64,000 nt of DNA, taken from Candidatus Latescibacterota bacterium. GTDB taxonomy: Bacteria; JAAXHH01. Below, one piece after another: positions 44,161 to 52,517 of this stretch. Within the stretch, counting starts at the first letter, position 1, and each line of letters opens with the position of its first letter. Location of the stretch: the NCBI GenBank assembly GCA_022821085.1, contig JAJEEG010000003.1:18508-82507 (forward strand). The letters are read 5' to 3'. The notes beneath the pieces were generated by a model that searched no databases, was not told the DNA's origin, and saw nothing but the letters and a program-made list of their open reading frames with translations. The translations under genes were made by a program, and so were the position numbers.

Positions 44161-45606
44161 ATGAACAAAGACCAGCTCGTTGAACGGCTCGCGGCCGTGC
44201 TTGGCCGGGAGAACGTCATCGACGCGCCGGACCAGTTGATCGTCTACGAATGCGACGGGCTGACCATCGACCGGAACGTCCCGCACGCGGTCGTCTACCC
44301 CACCACGACGGAGGACGTCGCCGCCGTGGTCCGGATTCTTCATGAAGCGCGGATCCCCTTCGTGGCGCGCGGCGCGGGCACCGGCCTGAGCGGCGGGAGC
44401 CTGCCGCCCGACGGCGGGGTCATGATCGCGCTGACCAAAATGAACCGCATCGTGGAGGTCGACTTCCGCAACCAGCGGGCGCTGGTGGAAGCCGGCGTGG
44501 TCAACCTGCACCTGTCGAAGGAGACCGGAAAGCAGGGCTATCATTTCGTGCCGGATCCCTCGAGCCAGTACGCCTGTACCATCGGAGGAAACATCGCCGA
44601 GAACTCGGGCGGTCCGCACACCCTGAAGTACGGGGTCACGACCAACCACACCCTGGGCGTGGAAGTGGTTCTGCCGGACGGGCGGATCACCTGGTTCGGC
44701 GGCAAGGCGGAAGACGCCGTGGGTTACGACCTGCGCGGTCTCCTGATCGGATCCGAGGGCATGCTGGGCATCGTCACGCGGGCGTGGGTCAAGCTGACCC
44801 GCCTGCCCCAGGCCTGGCGGACGTTTCTGGTGGTGTTCGACCAGGTGGAAGACGCATCGCGCGCCGTCGCCGGCGTCGTCGCCCGCGGGATCGTCCCGTC
44901 GGCCCTCGAGATGATCGACAGGGTCGCCATCGGCGCCATCGAGGCGGCCTACCATTTCGGATTCCCCCTGGACGCCGAAGCCGTGCTGATCATCGAACTC
45001 GAGGGGCACGAGGCGGGCCTGGACACCCAGGCCGGAGCGGTGGCCGAGGTCTGCCGGGAGAATCGGGCCCGCGATATCCGCACCGCGGAGGACGACAAGG
45101 AACGGGCCCTGCTTTGGATGAGCCGCAAGCGGGCCTTCGGCGCCATGGGGCGGCTGAGTCCCAGCTACTACGTGCAGGACGGCGTGGTTCCGCGCACGAA
45201 GATCCCGGACATCATGCGGGTCATCCAGGAGACGGCCGGGAAGTACGAACTGCTGATCGGAAACGTCTTCCACGCGGGAGACGGCAACATCCATCCCTGT
45301 ATCGCGTACGACGACCGGGACGAGGAGCAGGCGCGGAAGACCGTGGAGGCCAGTAACGAGATCCTGCGGGCCTGCGTCGACCTGGGCGGGTCCATCACCG
45401 GGGAACACGGTATCGGGTACGAAAAGGTCGACCTGATGCCCCTGATCTTCAATGAAACGGATATCGAGGCCATGGAGACGGTCAAGACGGTGTTCGACGA
45501 GGAAAACCTCAGCAATCCCGGCAAGATGTTTCCCACGAACCGCTCCTGCATCGGATGCGGCACGGCGGAGCTGAAGTACACCAACCGGCAGGCGGCGCTG
45601 CTGTAG
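44161..45606 (+). CDS. glcD: FAD-linked oxidase, GlcD / D-lactate dehydrogenase type
   Basis: 481-residue FAD-PCMH oxidase. N-terminal FAD-binding domain with P-T-T-T-E-D-V-A-A-V-V, A-R-G-A-G-T-G-L-S-G-G-S (pyrophosphate binding), G-G-N-I-A-E-N-S-G-G-P-H-T-L-K-Y-G, and the C-terminal cap with N-V-F-H-A-G-D-G-N-I-H-P and G-E-H-G-I-G-Y-E-K. The tail after N-P-G-K-M-F-P adds C-I-G-C and ~18 residues. ATG 44161 has GGAGG at 44150. Followed by glcE, then a LarA-like gene; the iron-sulfur subunit glcF is not next. Confidence 0.88.
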   Translation: MNKDQLVERLAAVLGRENVIDAPDQLIVYECDGLTIDRNVPHAVVYPTTTEDVAAVVRILHEARIPFVARGAGTGLSGGSLPPDGGVMIALTKMNRIVEVDFRNQRALVEAGVVNLHLSKETGKQGYHFVPDPSSQYACTIGGNIAENSGGPHTLKYGVTTNHTLGVEVVLPDGRITWFGGKAEDAVGYDLRGLLIGSEGMLGIVTRAWVKLTRLPQAWRTFLVVFDQVEDASRAVAGVVARGIVPSALEMIDRVAIGAIEAAYHFGFPLDAEAVLIIELEGHEAGLDTQAGAVAEVCRENRARDIRTAEDDKERALLWMSRKRAFGAMGRLSPSYYVQDGVVPRTKIPDIMRVIQETAGKYELLIGNVFHAGDGNIHPCIAYDDRDEEQARKTVEASNEILRACVDLGGSITGEHGIGYEKVDLMPLIFNETDIEAMETVKTVFDEENLSNPGKMFPTNRSCIGCGTAELKYTNRQAALL

Positions 45607-45630
45607 ACGCGAAGGCAGACAGGTTCACCC

Positions 45631-46983
45631 ATGCCCGATGAGGTGCTGCACAGCAGGCTCGGATCCCTCGTGGACGGCTATGGCCCGGCGACCCCGGAAG
45701 CGCTGGCCTCCCATGCCGTGGAAGGCGTCGTGCCCTCGGCCGTCGTAGCCCCGGGGAGCGTGGAATCGCTCGCGGCCACCGTGCAGATGGCCTCCGAACT
45801 GGGTTACGCCGTCATTCCGCGGGGCGGCGGCACCAGGATGGACTTCGGCCTTCCGCCATCCCGCGCGGATATCGTGGTGTCCCTGGAACGCCTGAACCGG
45901 ATCGTCGCGCACGAGCCCGCGGACCAGACGGCCACGGTGGAAGCCGGCATCACCATGGCCGGACTGCAGGCCGGGCTGGGGAAACGAGGCCAGTATCTGC
46001 CGCTGGACCCGCCCCACGGCGACGCGGGGACCCTGGGCGGCGTGCTCGCCACTAACGCCTCGGGCGTGCTCCGGACTTCTTTCGGCACGGCCCGGGACCT
46101 GGTCATCGGCGCCCGGGTGGTCCAGGCGGACGGCACCGTCGTCCGGTCCGGGGGGCAGGTCGTCAAGAACGTGGCGGGTTACGACCTGAACAAGATGTAC
46201 ATCGGTTCCCTCGGCACGCTCGGCATCCTGGCGGAAGTGAACCTGAAGCTGCAGCCCCTGCCGGCCGCGGGAAGGCTGCTCATCGGGACCATGGCGGGGA
46301 TCGGGGAGGCGGCCGAATGCGCCTTCCGGATCATGGATTCGGAGGTCATGCCCTCCTTCCTGGAAGTGGCCAGTCCCGCAACCCGCGCTCTCCTCACCGG
46401 GGAGGCCGATCACGACTTCGCGGTCGTCGCGGGCATGATCGGTACGGATGAGACGGTGGACTGGCAGGCCGGGGAATGCGAGCGGCTGTTCCGGGATTCG
46501 GGAACGGACGCCGTCATCCACGTGGACGGAGACGGATACGACCGGGTGCTGGAAGCGCTGCGGGCTTATCCGGGAGGCGGCCTCCTGCCGCCGGGCATGG
46601 GCCCTGGCGTGACCTGCCGGGCCGGCGTCACGCCAGACGGAGTGGAAGCGCTCTTCCGCCTGGCGAACGAAGGCTGCCGGCGCCTGTCCATCGGCTGCGG
46701 CCTGCTCTCTCATTTCGCGAGCGGTCACGTGGCCTTCGTCTTCTACCGGGACGGGACGTTCCGGGATTCGGATTACGATGGACTGGCGAGCCTGATCGAG
46801 GACCTGCGGAGCGCTTCGGAAGAACAGGGCGCCTTCGTGGTGGAACACGCCCCCGCGGCCCTGAAGGAACGGGTCGGCGTATGGGGTTCGACCCGCGGGA
46901 ACCGGCACATCATGGAAATGCTCAAAAACCGGTTCGACCCGAAGGGCACGTTGAATCCCGGCCGGTTCGTCGACGGCATCTGA
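45631..46983 (+). CDS. glcE: FAD-binding oxidase subunit, GlcE type
   Basis: 450 residues, second FAD-PCMH protein, probably the GlcE partner. Visible: R-G-G-G-T-R-M-D-F-G, G-T-L-G-G-V-L-A-T-N-A-S-G, G-G-Q-V-V-K-N-V-A-G-Y-D-L-N-K and T-L-N-P-G-R. It begins 24 bases after glcD, indicating one operon. Typical GlcE is ~350 residues, so it is longer than usual, and an alternative name such as glycolate/2-hydroxyacid oxidase subunit is safer. Its stop is followed by a 15-bp tandem array. Confidence 0.82.
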   Translation: MPDEVLHSRLGSLVDGYGPATPEALASHAVEGVVPSAVVAPGSVESLAATVQMASELGYAVIPRGGGTRMDFGLPPSRADIVVSLERLNRIVAHEPADQTATVEAGITMAGLQAGLGKRGQYLPLDPPHGDAGTLGGVLATNASGVLRTSFGTARDLVIGARVVQADGTVVRSGGQVVKNVAGYDLNKMYIGSLGTLGILAEVNLKLQPLPAAGRLLIGTMAGIGEAAECAFRIMDSEVMPSFLEVASPATRALLTGEADHDFAVVAGMIGTDETVDWQAGECERLFRDSGTDAVIHVDGDGYDRVLEALRAYPGGGLLPPGMGPGVTCRAGVTPDGVEALFRLANEGCRRLSIGCGLLSHFASGHVAFVFYRDGTFRDSDYDGLASLIEDLRSASEEQGAFVVEHAPAALKERVGVWGSTRGNRHIMEMLKNRFDPKGTLNPGRFVDGI

Positions 46984-46999
46984 CGAGACACGCCGTCGC

Positions 47000-47059
47000 G
47001 GGAAACGCGGCCCCGGGATACGCGACCCCGGGAAACGCGGCCCCGGGACACGACACCTG
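47000..47059. repeat. 15-bp tandem repeat, 4 copies, before the LarA-like gene
   Basis: GGGAAACGCGGCCCC, GGGATACGCGACCCC, GGGAAACGCGGCCCC and GGGACACGACACCTG at 47000, 47015, 47030 and 47045; a weaker fifth unit precedes them at 46985. They occupy the glcE-larA gap, ending just before the GGAGG of the next gene. Confidence 0.9.
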
Positions 47060-47084
47060 TCGGCTGACATAACGGAGGACCCAC

Positions 47085-48344
47085 ATGAAACTGCCCGCAT
47101 TCAGGGAGATACGTCAGCGGTTCGAAGCGCCTTTCGTCGAGGACATCGCCGGAACGGCCGAAGGGGAGGTCTCCCGCATGATCGAGGAGACGGGACTGCG
47201 CGCCGGGTCCACGGTGGCCGTCGCCACCGGCAGCCGGGGAATCGGGAACATCGCGACCATCGTGAAGAGCGTCGTCGCCGCGCTGGCAAAGGCCGGCCTG
47301 AAACCCTTTGTCGTACCGGCCATGGGCAGCCACGGCGGGGCGACATCGGAAGGCCAGCGCCGGGTACTGGAGAACTACGGGATCCACGAGGCGGCGACCG
47401 GGTGTCCCATCCGCTCGGACATCGAGCCGGCGAGTCTCGGCGAGACCGCGGACGGGCTTCCGGTCTACCTGGACCGAAACGCCCTCGGCGCGGACCACAT
47501 CGTGGTGGTCAACCGCGTGAAGCCCCACACGGACTTCAAGGGCTCGGTCGGCAGCGGCCTCATGAAGATGCTGGCCATTGGCCTGGGCAAGCAGAAAGGC
47601 GCCAGCTACTATCACGGCGCGGTCTTCGAATACGGGTTCGAACACATGATCTCGACCGTGTCGCGGCACGTGCTCGAGCACGCGCCCGTGGCCTTCGGGC
47701 TGGCCATCATCGAGAACGCCTACGACCAGACCGCGCACCTCATCGGCGTCCCGGCAGGTGTCCTGCAGGAGGAAGAACGGCGGCTGTTCCAGGAGGCGCA
47801 GCGCCTCATGCCCCGCCTTCCGTCCGACGACATCGACATCCTGATCGTCGACGAGATGGGCAAGAACATCAGCGGGACGGGGATGGACACGAACATCATC
47901 GGCCGGCGCATGCAGAACTTCGAGACCGAGCCCGCGATCCCGCGGATCCTGCGGATCGTCGTCCGCGACCTCACGCCCGAGAGCGAGGGCAACGCGGTGG
48001 GCATCGGGCTGGCCGATTTCACCACCCGCCGCCTGGTGGACAAGATCAATCACCAATACACCTACGTCAATTCCATCACGGGCATGAGTCCGCAGAAATC
48101 CCGCATCCCCGTGTTCCTCGACACGGACCGCGATGTCATCGAGGCCGCCTTCTCAACCATCGGCATGAAACCGCCCGGCGAGGGACGCGCCGTCCGCATC
48201 CGGAACACGCTCTCCCTCGGGCGCGTCGCGGTTTCCGAGGCCCTGTCCGACGAACTGGCCGGCCGGGAGGACATCGAAATCACGGACCGCCGCGGTCCGC
48301 TGGAGTTCGACGATCAGGGTACCCTGGCGGCCCTGCCCGGCTGA
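47085..48344 (+). CDS. LarA-like (DUF2088) lactate racemase-domain protein
   Basis: 419 residues similar to the nickel-pincer lactate racemase LarA family. Visible: G-S-R-G-I-G, M-G-S-H-G-G-A-T, V-N-R-V-K-P-H-T-D-F-K-G-S-V-G-S-G-L-M-K-M and L-G-K-Q-K-G-A, which place His and Lys residues around the expected cofactor site. True LarA needs larB/larC/larE for the pincer cofactor; none is here, so catalysis as a racemase is uncertain. Adjacent to two 2-hydroxyacid oxidases, which fits a lactate- or hydroxyacid-related role. ATG 47085 with GGAGG. Confidence 0.8.
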   Translation: MKLPAFREIRQRFEAPFVEDIAGTAEGEVSRMIEETGLRAGSTVAVATGSRGIGNIATIVKSVVAALAKAGLKPFVVPAMGSHGGATSEGQRRVLENYGIHEAATGCPIRSDIEPASLGETADGLPVYLDRNALGADHIVVVNRVKPHTDFKGSVGSGLMKMLAIGLGKQKGASYYHGAVFEYGFEHMISTVSRHVLEHAPVAFGLAIIENAYDQTAHLIGVPAGVLQEEERRLFQEAQRLMPRLPSDDIDILIVDEMGKNISGTGMDTNIIGRRMQNFETEPAIPRILRIVVRDLTPESEGNAVGIGLADFTTRRLVDKINHQYTYVNSITGMSPQKSRIPVFLDTDRDVIEAAFSTIGMKPPGEGRAVRIRNTLSLGRVAVSEALSDELAGREDIEITDRRGPLEFDDQGTLAALPG

Positions 48345-48406
48345 CGCGGCCCTTGCGGGTTGACACCGGTAACCATGGCCAAGCGGCCCTGCCCGGCCGA
48401 CGCGGC
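48327..48406. repeat. dispersed 24-bp direct repeat across the larA end
   Basis: GCGGCCCTGCCCGGC followed by (T/C)GACGCGGC occurs at 48327-48350 and 48383-48406, one mismatch, period 56. The first copy includes the stop codon of the LarA-like gene (TGA). Confidence 0.75.
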
Positions 48407-48429
48407 GCCCCCTGCCCGCCTGTTTTTTG

Positions 48430-48457
48430 TTGACAAATTTACAATTTTATGTATTTT
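48430..48457 (+). promoter_or_regulatory. promoter of the primary sigma factor gene
   Basis: TTGACA at 48430-48435, 16-bp spacer, TATTTT at 48452-48457 in an AT-rich island, ~140 bp before the start codon. It has the same -10 (TATTTT) as promoters at 5465 and 41581. The gap 48345-48596 holds this promoter, the direct repeat and a GC-rich leader. Confidence 0.65.
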
Positions 48458-48596
48458 ACTAAACTTGCCGGTTTTACGGCAGCGTGTGCCGGACCGCCTG
48501 GGCCGCCCGGAACGTACGAACGGGCGGGGGAATCCGGTTAAGTGGGGACGGAAACGGCCCCGATGTCAAACAGATAAACAGGAGTTGTCACAGCAC

Positions 48597-49457
48597 GTGA
48601 GTACTATAACGAAAACCCATTCGGCGGCGACGGAAGACCGGTCTCTCGACCTCTACCTGCAGGAGATCGGCAACGTGCCGCTTCTGATGGCCGAAGAGGA
48701 AACCGAACTGGCCCGGTCGGTCAGGGCCGGCGACCAGAAGGCGCTGGAGAAGCTTACGTCGTCCAATCTCCGGTTCGTGGTCAGCGTGGCCAAGCAGTAC
48801 CAGAACCAGGGCCTTTCCCTGTCCGACCTGATCAACGAAGGCAATATCGGGCTGATCAAGGCGGCCAAGCGGTTCGACGAGACCAAGGGCTTCAAGTTCA
48901 TTTCCTACGCAGTCTGGTGGATCCGGCAGTCCATTCTACAGGCGCTCGCCGAGCAGTCCCGCATCGTGCGGCTTCCCCTGAGCCGGGTCGGCACGCTTCA
49001 CAGGATCGGTCGGCTGTCCAGTGAGTTCGAGCAGGAGTTCGGACGCGAGCCCAGCACCGAGGAGATTGCCGAGGAGCTGGACATGAATCCCGTCGACGTG
49101 AAGGACACGATGCGCATCGCGAGCCGTCACGTTTCGCTGGACGCGCCGCTCAAGGCGGGTGAAGACAACCGGTTGCTGGACCTCATCGAGGACGACGACC
49201 AGGATTCGCCGGACGAGGCGCTCATGGTGGATGCGCTCAAAGATGAGATCTTCAGGGCGCTCGGGTCCCTGACCAAGCGGGAAGCGGCCGTGATCGCGTT
49301 GTATTACGGCATAAACATGGAAAGATCCTATACCCTCGAGGAGATCGGGACGCGGTTCAGTCTCACGAGGGAGCGCGTGCGCCAGATCAAGGAAAAAGCG
49401 CTGCGCAGGCTTCGCCACGTCTCCAGGAGCCAGAAGCTCCGGGCCTATCTGAACTGA
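48597..49457 (+). CDS. rpoD: primary sigma factor RpoD/SigA, short form
   Basis: 286 residues, lacking region 1.1 and the non-conserved insertion, as in primary sigma factors of the Bacteroidota/FCB type. Region 1.2 (D-L-Y-L-Q-E-I-G), regions 2.1-2.4 ([12 protein letters not shown] ... [28 protein letters not shown]), 3.0-3.2 and 4.2 ([26 protein letters not shown]) are intact. GTG 48597; the AGGAG is 12 bases away. A longer open frame from 48360 has no region 1.1 similarity and is probably not translated. Confidence 0.93.
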   Translation: MSTITKTHSAATEDRSLDLYLQEIGNVPLLMAEEETELARSVRAGDQKALEKLTSSNLRFVVSVAKQYQNQGLSLSDLINEGNIGLIKAAKRFDETKGFKFISYAVWWIRQSILQALAEQSRIVRLPLSRVGTLHRIGRLSSEFEQEFGREPSTEEIAEELDMNPVDVKDTMRIASRHVSLDAPLKAGEDNRLLDLIEDDDQDSPDEALMVDALKDEIFRALGSLTKREAAVIALYYGINMERSYTLEEIGTRFSLTRERVRQIKEKALRRLRHVSRSQKLRAYLN

Positions 49458-49556
49458 TCGATCCCCATCTCCGGCGCGGCGGGATCCACCCCGGACACCC
49501 CGCCGCATATCCGCCCGCGGCAGCGACATACCCGCCGCCGGGACGCGGAGAACGGC

Positions 49557-50501
49557 ATGTTGCGACGCAAGTTCGTCTCATTCGTACATCTGCCGGCCAA
49601 CGCCCGGGACGAAGCCCGGGAGTACGGCTTCTTTCCGGTCCTGGCCGGCCTCGCCGTCCTGATGCTGCTGATGCTGGCCGGATGGCATATCGGTGCGTCC
49701 TACCTGACGACCCTGCTGCACGACGGCGCCCTGACGGAACGGGAGCGGGAGAACAACCGGTTGCGGGAGCAGTTGAGCGCCCTGCATGCGTTGGACGGTA
49801 CGATCGAATCGCGGATTGAGAATCTGTCGGAACGGGCGGCGGATATCGACAAGATCGTCCGCGGTCCCGACGCGCCCGGTCCGCTCGGTCCGCTTGGTTC
49901 GCTTGGTCCGCATGGACCGGCTGCCGGCGCCGACGATTCCCCGCCGGCCCAGGCATCCATCGAGTGGACCGAATCGCCCGCCGCGGCCATCGGCAGGATC
50001 GGCGGCCGAATCGACCAGTTACTGGACGAAACCCGCGGAGAGCTGGCCAGCCTGCGGTCCGTCGAAGCGGCATCCAGGAACGACGAAGCCTACTGGCGCG
50101 GCATCCCCATCATCTCACCCGTGCAAGGTCCGGTTTCGAGACCTTTCGGTACGTCGAGGAACCTGCTGAGCGACGAGGTGCGGGTACACGGCGGGTTGGA
50201 CATCGCCGCGAACAAGGACGAGCCGGTGCGGGCCACTGCATACGGCGTGGTGTCGCGGACCGGCGTGAACGCGAGCCTCGGCAGGTACGTGGACATCAAC
50301 CATCAGAACGGGTACGTCACGCGTTACGGCCACCTCTCCCAGGTACTCGTCCAAAGGCGGCAACGGGTGGAACGTGGTGAGATCATCGGACTGGTCGGAA
50401 TGACCGGAAAGACCAGCGGCTACCACATACATTACGAGGTCCACCACGAAGGCCGCATCCTCGATCCGTCGACCTGGTTCTTCCCGGAAAGGGGCCTGTG
50501 A
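49557..50501 (+). CDS. M23/LytM metallopeptidase with coiled coil, first copy
   Basis: 314 residues: short cytoplasmic N-terminus, one membrane helix (~24-50), a coiled coil with heptads (~60-105), a linker of five 9-bp repeats coding (G-P-L) (49875-49919), then a LytM domain with H-G-G-L-D-I-A (zinc His and Asp) and H-I-H-Y-E-V-H (catalytic and zinc His). All four LytM residues are present. Endopeptidases of this class cut cell-wall peptide cross-links or activate amidases. Followed 160 bases on by a paralogue. Confidence 0.88.
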   Translation: MLRRKFVSFVHLPANARDEAREYGFFPVLAGLAVLMLLMLAGWHIGASYLTTLLHDGALTERERENNRLREQLSALHALDGTIESRIENLSERAADIDKIVRGPDAPGPLGPLGSLGPHGPAAGADDSPPAQASIEWTESPAAAIGRIGGRIDQLLDETRGELASLRSVEAASRNDEAYWRGIPIISPVQGPVSRPFGTSRNLLSDEVRVHGGLDIAANKDEPVRATAYGVVSRTGVNASLGRYVDINHQNGYVTRYGHLSQVLVQRRQRVERGEIIGLVGMTGKTSGYHIHYEVHHEGRILDPSTWFFPERGL

Positions 50502-50538
50502 GCCGGCGTCCGGATGACGGAAAAACCTCAAAAAAAGT

Positions 50539-50567
50539 TTGACACGCGGCGCGGTACGCTACATTTT
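50539..50567 (+). promoter_or_regulatory. promoter of the second M23 gene
   Basis: TTGACA at 50539-50544, 17-bp spacer, CATTTT at 50562-50567, one change from the TATTTT of other promoters here. It lies ~95 bp before the TTG start in AT-rich sequence (50570-50660). Confidence 0.5.
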
Positions 50568-50661
50568 ACGTCACATATAGTCGCGATAAGTAGTTTAATC
50601 GCATAGACTAAGATTTGTTTGGCAACTATTTCGCCGGACAATAGTTTCGGGAATTGAAGTT

Positions 50662-51540
50662 TTGATTAAACGCCGAATGCCGACCGGGCTGCTGGTCTTG
50701 CACTTCGGGGATAGAACAGTTCGTATATCCGGACTGCCGATCGCCGTCATGCTGGGCACGCTGGTCATGGTAACGGGTGTCGTGTACGCCGGTGCGCGGT
50801 CATGGCTTGCCGAATACCGACACGGCAGCATGCACGAAGAGATCAGGATCCTGGAGCAGTCCAGCCAGTCGAACAAGGCCAGGCTGGAATCGCTCATCGC
50901 CTCGGAAGAGACCGCCCGGCTCATCGCGGGACTTCCAAGCATCCATCCGGATATCCGCCAGGTGGGTGTGGGTGGACCGGCCCCGTCGCCGGATCCGGGA
51001 TTCGAGCCCGATTCGCCCTATTACCGGGCTACCAGGCTGCATTCCGAGATGGAGACTTCCCGGCGCAGATCGAGTCTTTCGCTCAGGAGCATGGAGGACA
51101 TCGAGCAGCAGATCCGCGAGGTCGACGACCGCTGGCAATTCGTTCCCTCGATTACTCCGGCGACCGGCGTGATTACCAGCCGGTACGGCCTGCGGACCGA
51201 CCCCTTCACCGGTCTCTACACCATGCACCACGGGATAGATATCGCCGCGGCCCCCGGGACCCCGGTCAAGTCACCGGCCGGTGGCGTCGTGGCCAGGACC
51301 GGCGTGGACCCCCGGTACGGCCTGTACCTCGACGTGGACCACCTGAACGGATACAAGACCCGCTTCGGTCATCTTTCCGCCATCCTGGTGAAGAAAGGCG
51401 CGGAACTTAAGCGCGGAGATATCATCGGCCGTGTGGGCATGACCGGGCGAACCACGGGAAACCACCTGCACTACGAGGTCCATAAGGACCACAGGCGCGT
51501 TAATCCCATGCAGTACATCCGGTCGGAGAACGGCTGCTGA
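50662..51540 (+). CDS. M23/LytM metallopeptidase, second copy
   Basis: 292 residues: a membrane helix (~26-48, L-P-I-A-V-M-L-G-T-L-V-M-V-T), then charged/coiled coil sequence, a Pro-rich linker and a LytM domain with S-R-Y-G-L-R-T-D-P, M-H-H-G-I-D-I-A, G-H-L-S and H-L-H-Y-E-V-H (complete zinc site). Similar architecture to the preceding gene but low identity outside the catalytic domain. TTG 50662 or ATG 50677. Ends at a clear intrinsic terminator. Confidence 0.88.
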   Translation: MIKRRMPTGLLVLHFGDRTVRISGLPIAVMLGTLVMVTGVVYAGARSWLAEYRHGSMHEEIRILEQSSQSNKARLESLIASEETARLIAGLPSIHPDIRQVGVGGPAPSPDPGFEPDSPYYRATRLHSEMETSRRRSSLSLRSMEDIEQQIREVDDRWQFVPSITPATGVITSRYGLRTDPFTGLYTMHHGIDIAAAPGTPVKSPAGGVVARTGVDPRYGLYLDVDHLNGYKTRFGHLSAILVKKGAELKRGDIIGRVGMTGRTTGNHLHYEVHKDHRRVNPMQYIRSENGC

Positions 51541-51569
51541 TCCATTACGACCGTTAAACAGCATCAGAG

Positions 51570-51602
51570 AGGCAGGGGCTTCGTATAATCCCTGCCTTTT
51601 TC
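51570..51602 (+). terminator. rho-independent terminator after the M23 gene
   Basis: Perfect 8-bp stem AGGCAGGG (51570-51577) with CCCTGCCT (51590-51597), 12-nt loop, followed by a T run (51597-51601) and TC. Marks the end of the sigma-M23 region. Confidence 0.85.
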
Positions 51603-51728
51603 ATTTCTGTGCCGCCTGTCCATGCCGCCGCGTCCTCCGGGCGTCTCCCCTGTCTCGTCGGCATTCCAGCCATACCCCGAATACGGCGTGATTACGGCCC
51701 GGACTTCCATCGAGTGAGGGTCCGTTCG

Positions 51729-52454
51729 ATGTTCAGACAGGATTACATCATGAGGACGATCCGCGTTTTCATCGATGCGCTGATCCTGTTGATCCGGGCA
51801 CGCCGCGACCAGGACTATCACCGGGCGCGTTCGATCATTGCCCAGACCTGGGAGGACATCTTCGGCCTGTCGACGGCGTCCGTCATGGCGCTGTCGGAAC
51901 GCACCCTGCTCTCCATGTTGATGAAACGGAGCGGCGGAGCCGTGGACACCGCCCTCATGGCCGCGCGCCTGTTCAAGGAGGACGGCACGCTGGCCGTGGC
52001 CGACGGGCAGGAGGAGGACGGCCGCCGCCTGTACCTGAAGGCCCTCCACTGCTACCTGGAAATCGCCGTGGAGCCGTCCATCGGCACGGAGGACTTTCGC
52101 TGGATCAGCGAAGACATCAGTACCACCGGTCTCGTTACGGATCCCCACGAAGCGATCGGCGAGCTGCTCGATCTTCTCGGGAACGAGCAACTGCCCGTGT
52201 CGACTTCGATGCTGCTGTTTGCCTACTACGAAAGGTACGGCCGGTACGCCCGCGCCGAGGACGTCCTGTTTCACGCCATGGACGATCACCCGGCCGAGTC
52301 CGAATTCGCCCGGCTTGGAATGGCGTTCTACGAACGGCTCGAATCCGCGGAGGACGACCGCCTGGAACGGGGCGGACTGCCCCGCGACGAAGTGCGCGAA
52401 GGAAGGGCACAGCTGAGCCGTCGGATACGCCGCGCAGGGCATGTTTTTGATTGA
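51729..52454 (+). CDS. DUF6483 family protein
   Basis: 241 residues, start M-F-R-Q-D-Y-I-M-R-T-I-R-x-F-I-D-A-L-I resembling the DUF6483 consensus (M-x-x-Q-D-Y-I-M-R). It is acidic and helical, with TPR-like segments (Y-L-K-A-L-H-C-Y-L-E and Y-E-R-Y-G-R-Y-A-R-A-E-D-V-L). No catalytic motif is visible and no role is known. ATG 51729 is chosen because the longer reading from 51609 has no similarity. It sits in a gap between an M23 gene terminator and miaB and may be monocistronic. Confidence 0.7.
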   Translation: MFRQDYIMRTIRVFIDALILLIRARRDQDYHRARSIIAQTWEDIFGLSTASVMALSERTLLSMLMKRSGGAVDTALMAARLFKEDGTLAVADGQEEDGRRLYLKALHCYLEIAVEPSIGTEDFRWISEDISTTGLVTDPHEAIGELLDLLGNEQLPVSTSMLLFAYYERYGRYARAEDVLFHAMDDHPAESEFARLGMAFYERLESAEDDRLERGGLPRDEVREGRAQLSRRIRRAGHVFD

Positions 52455-52479
52455 CGGTATCATGCCGGACTTATAGATT
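52451..52479 (+). promoter_or_regulatory. candidate promoter of miaB
   Basis: TTGACG at 52451-52456 and, 17 bp later, TAGATT at 52474-52479. The TTGACG contains the stop codon of the previous gene. 39 bp then precede the miaB ATG. Confidence 0.45.
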
Positions 52480-52517
52480 AGCGGAATCTAAAAAAGCGCG
52501 AAAGTACACGGGGATTC

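Noticed and set aside
48360..48596. N-terminal extension of the sigma factor from an upstream start
   Set aside because: It would read through the promoter and shows no region 1.1 similarity; GTG 48597 fits the short sigma type.
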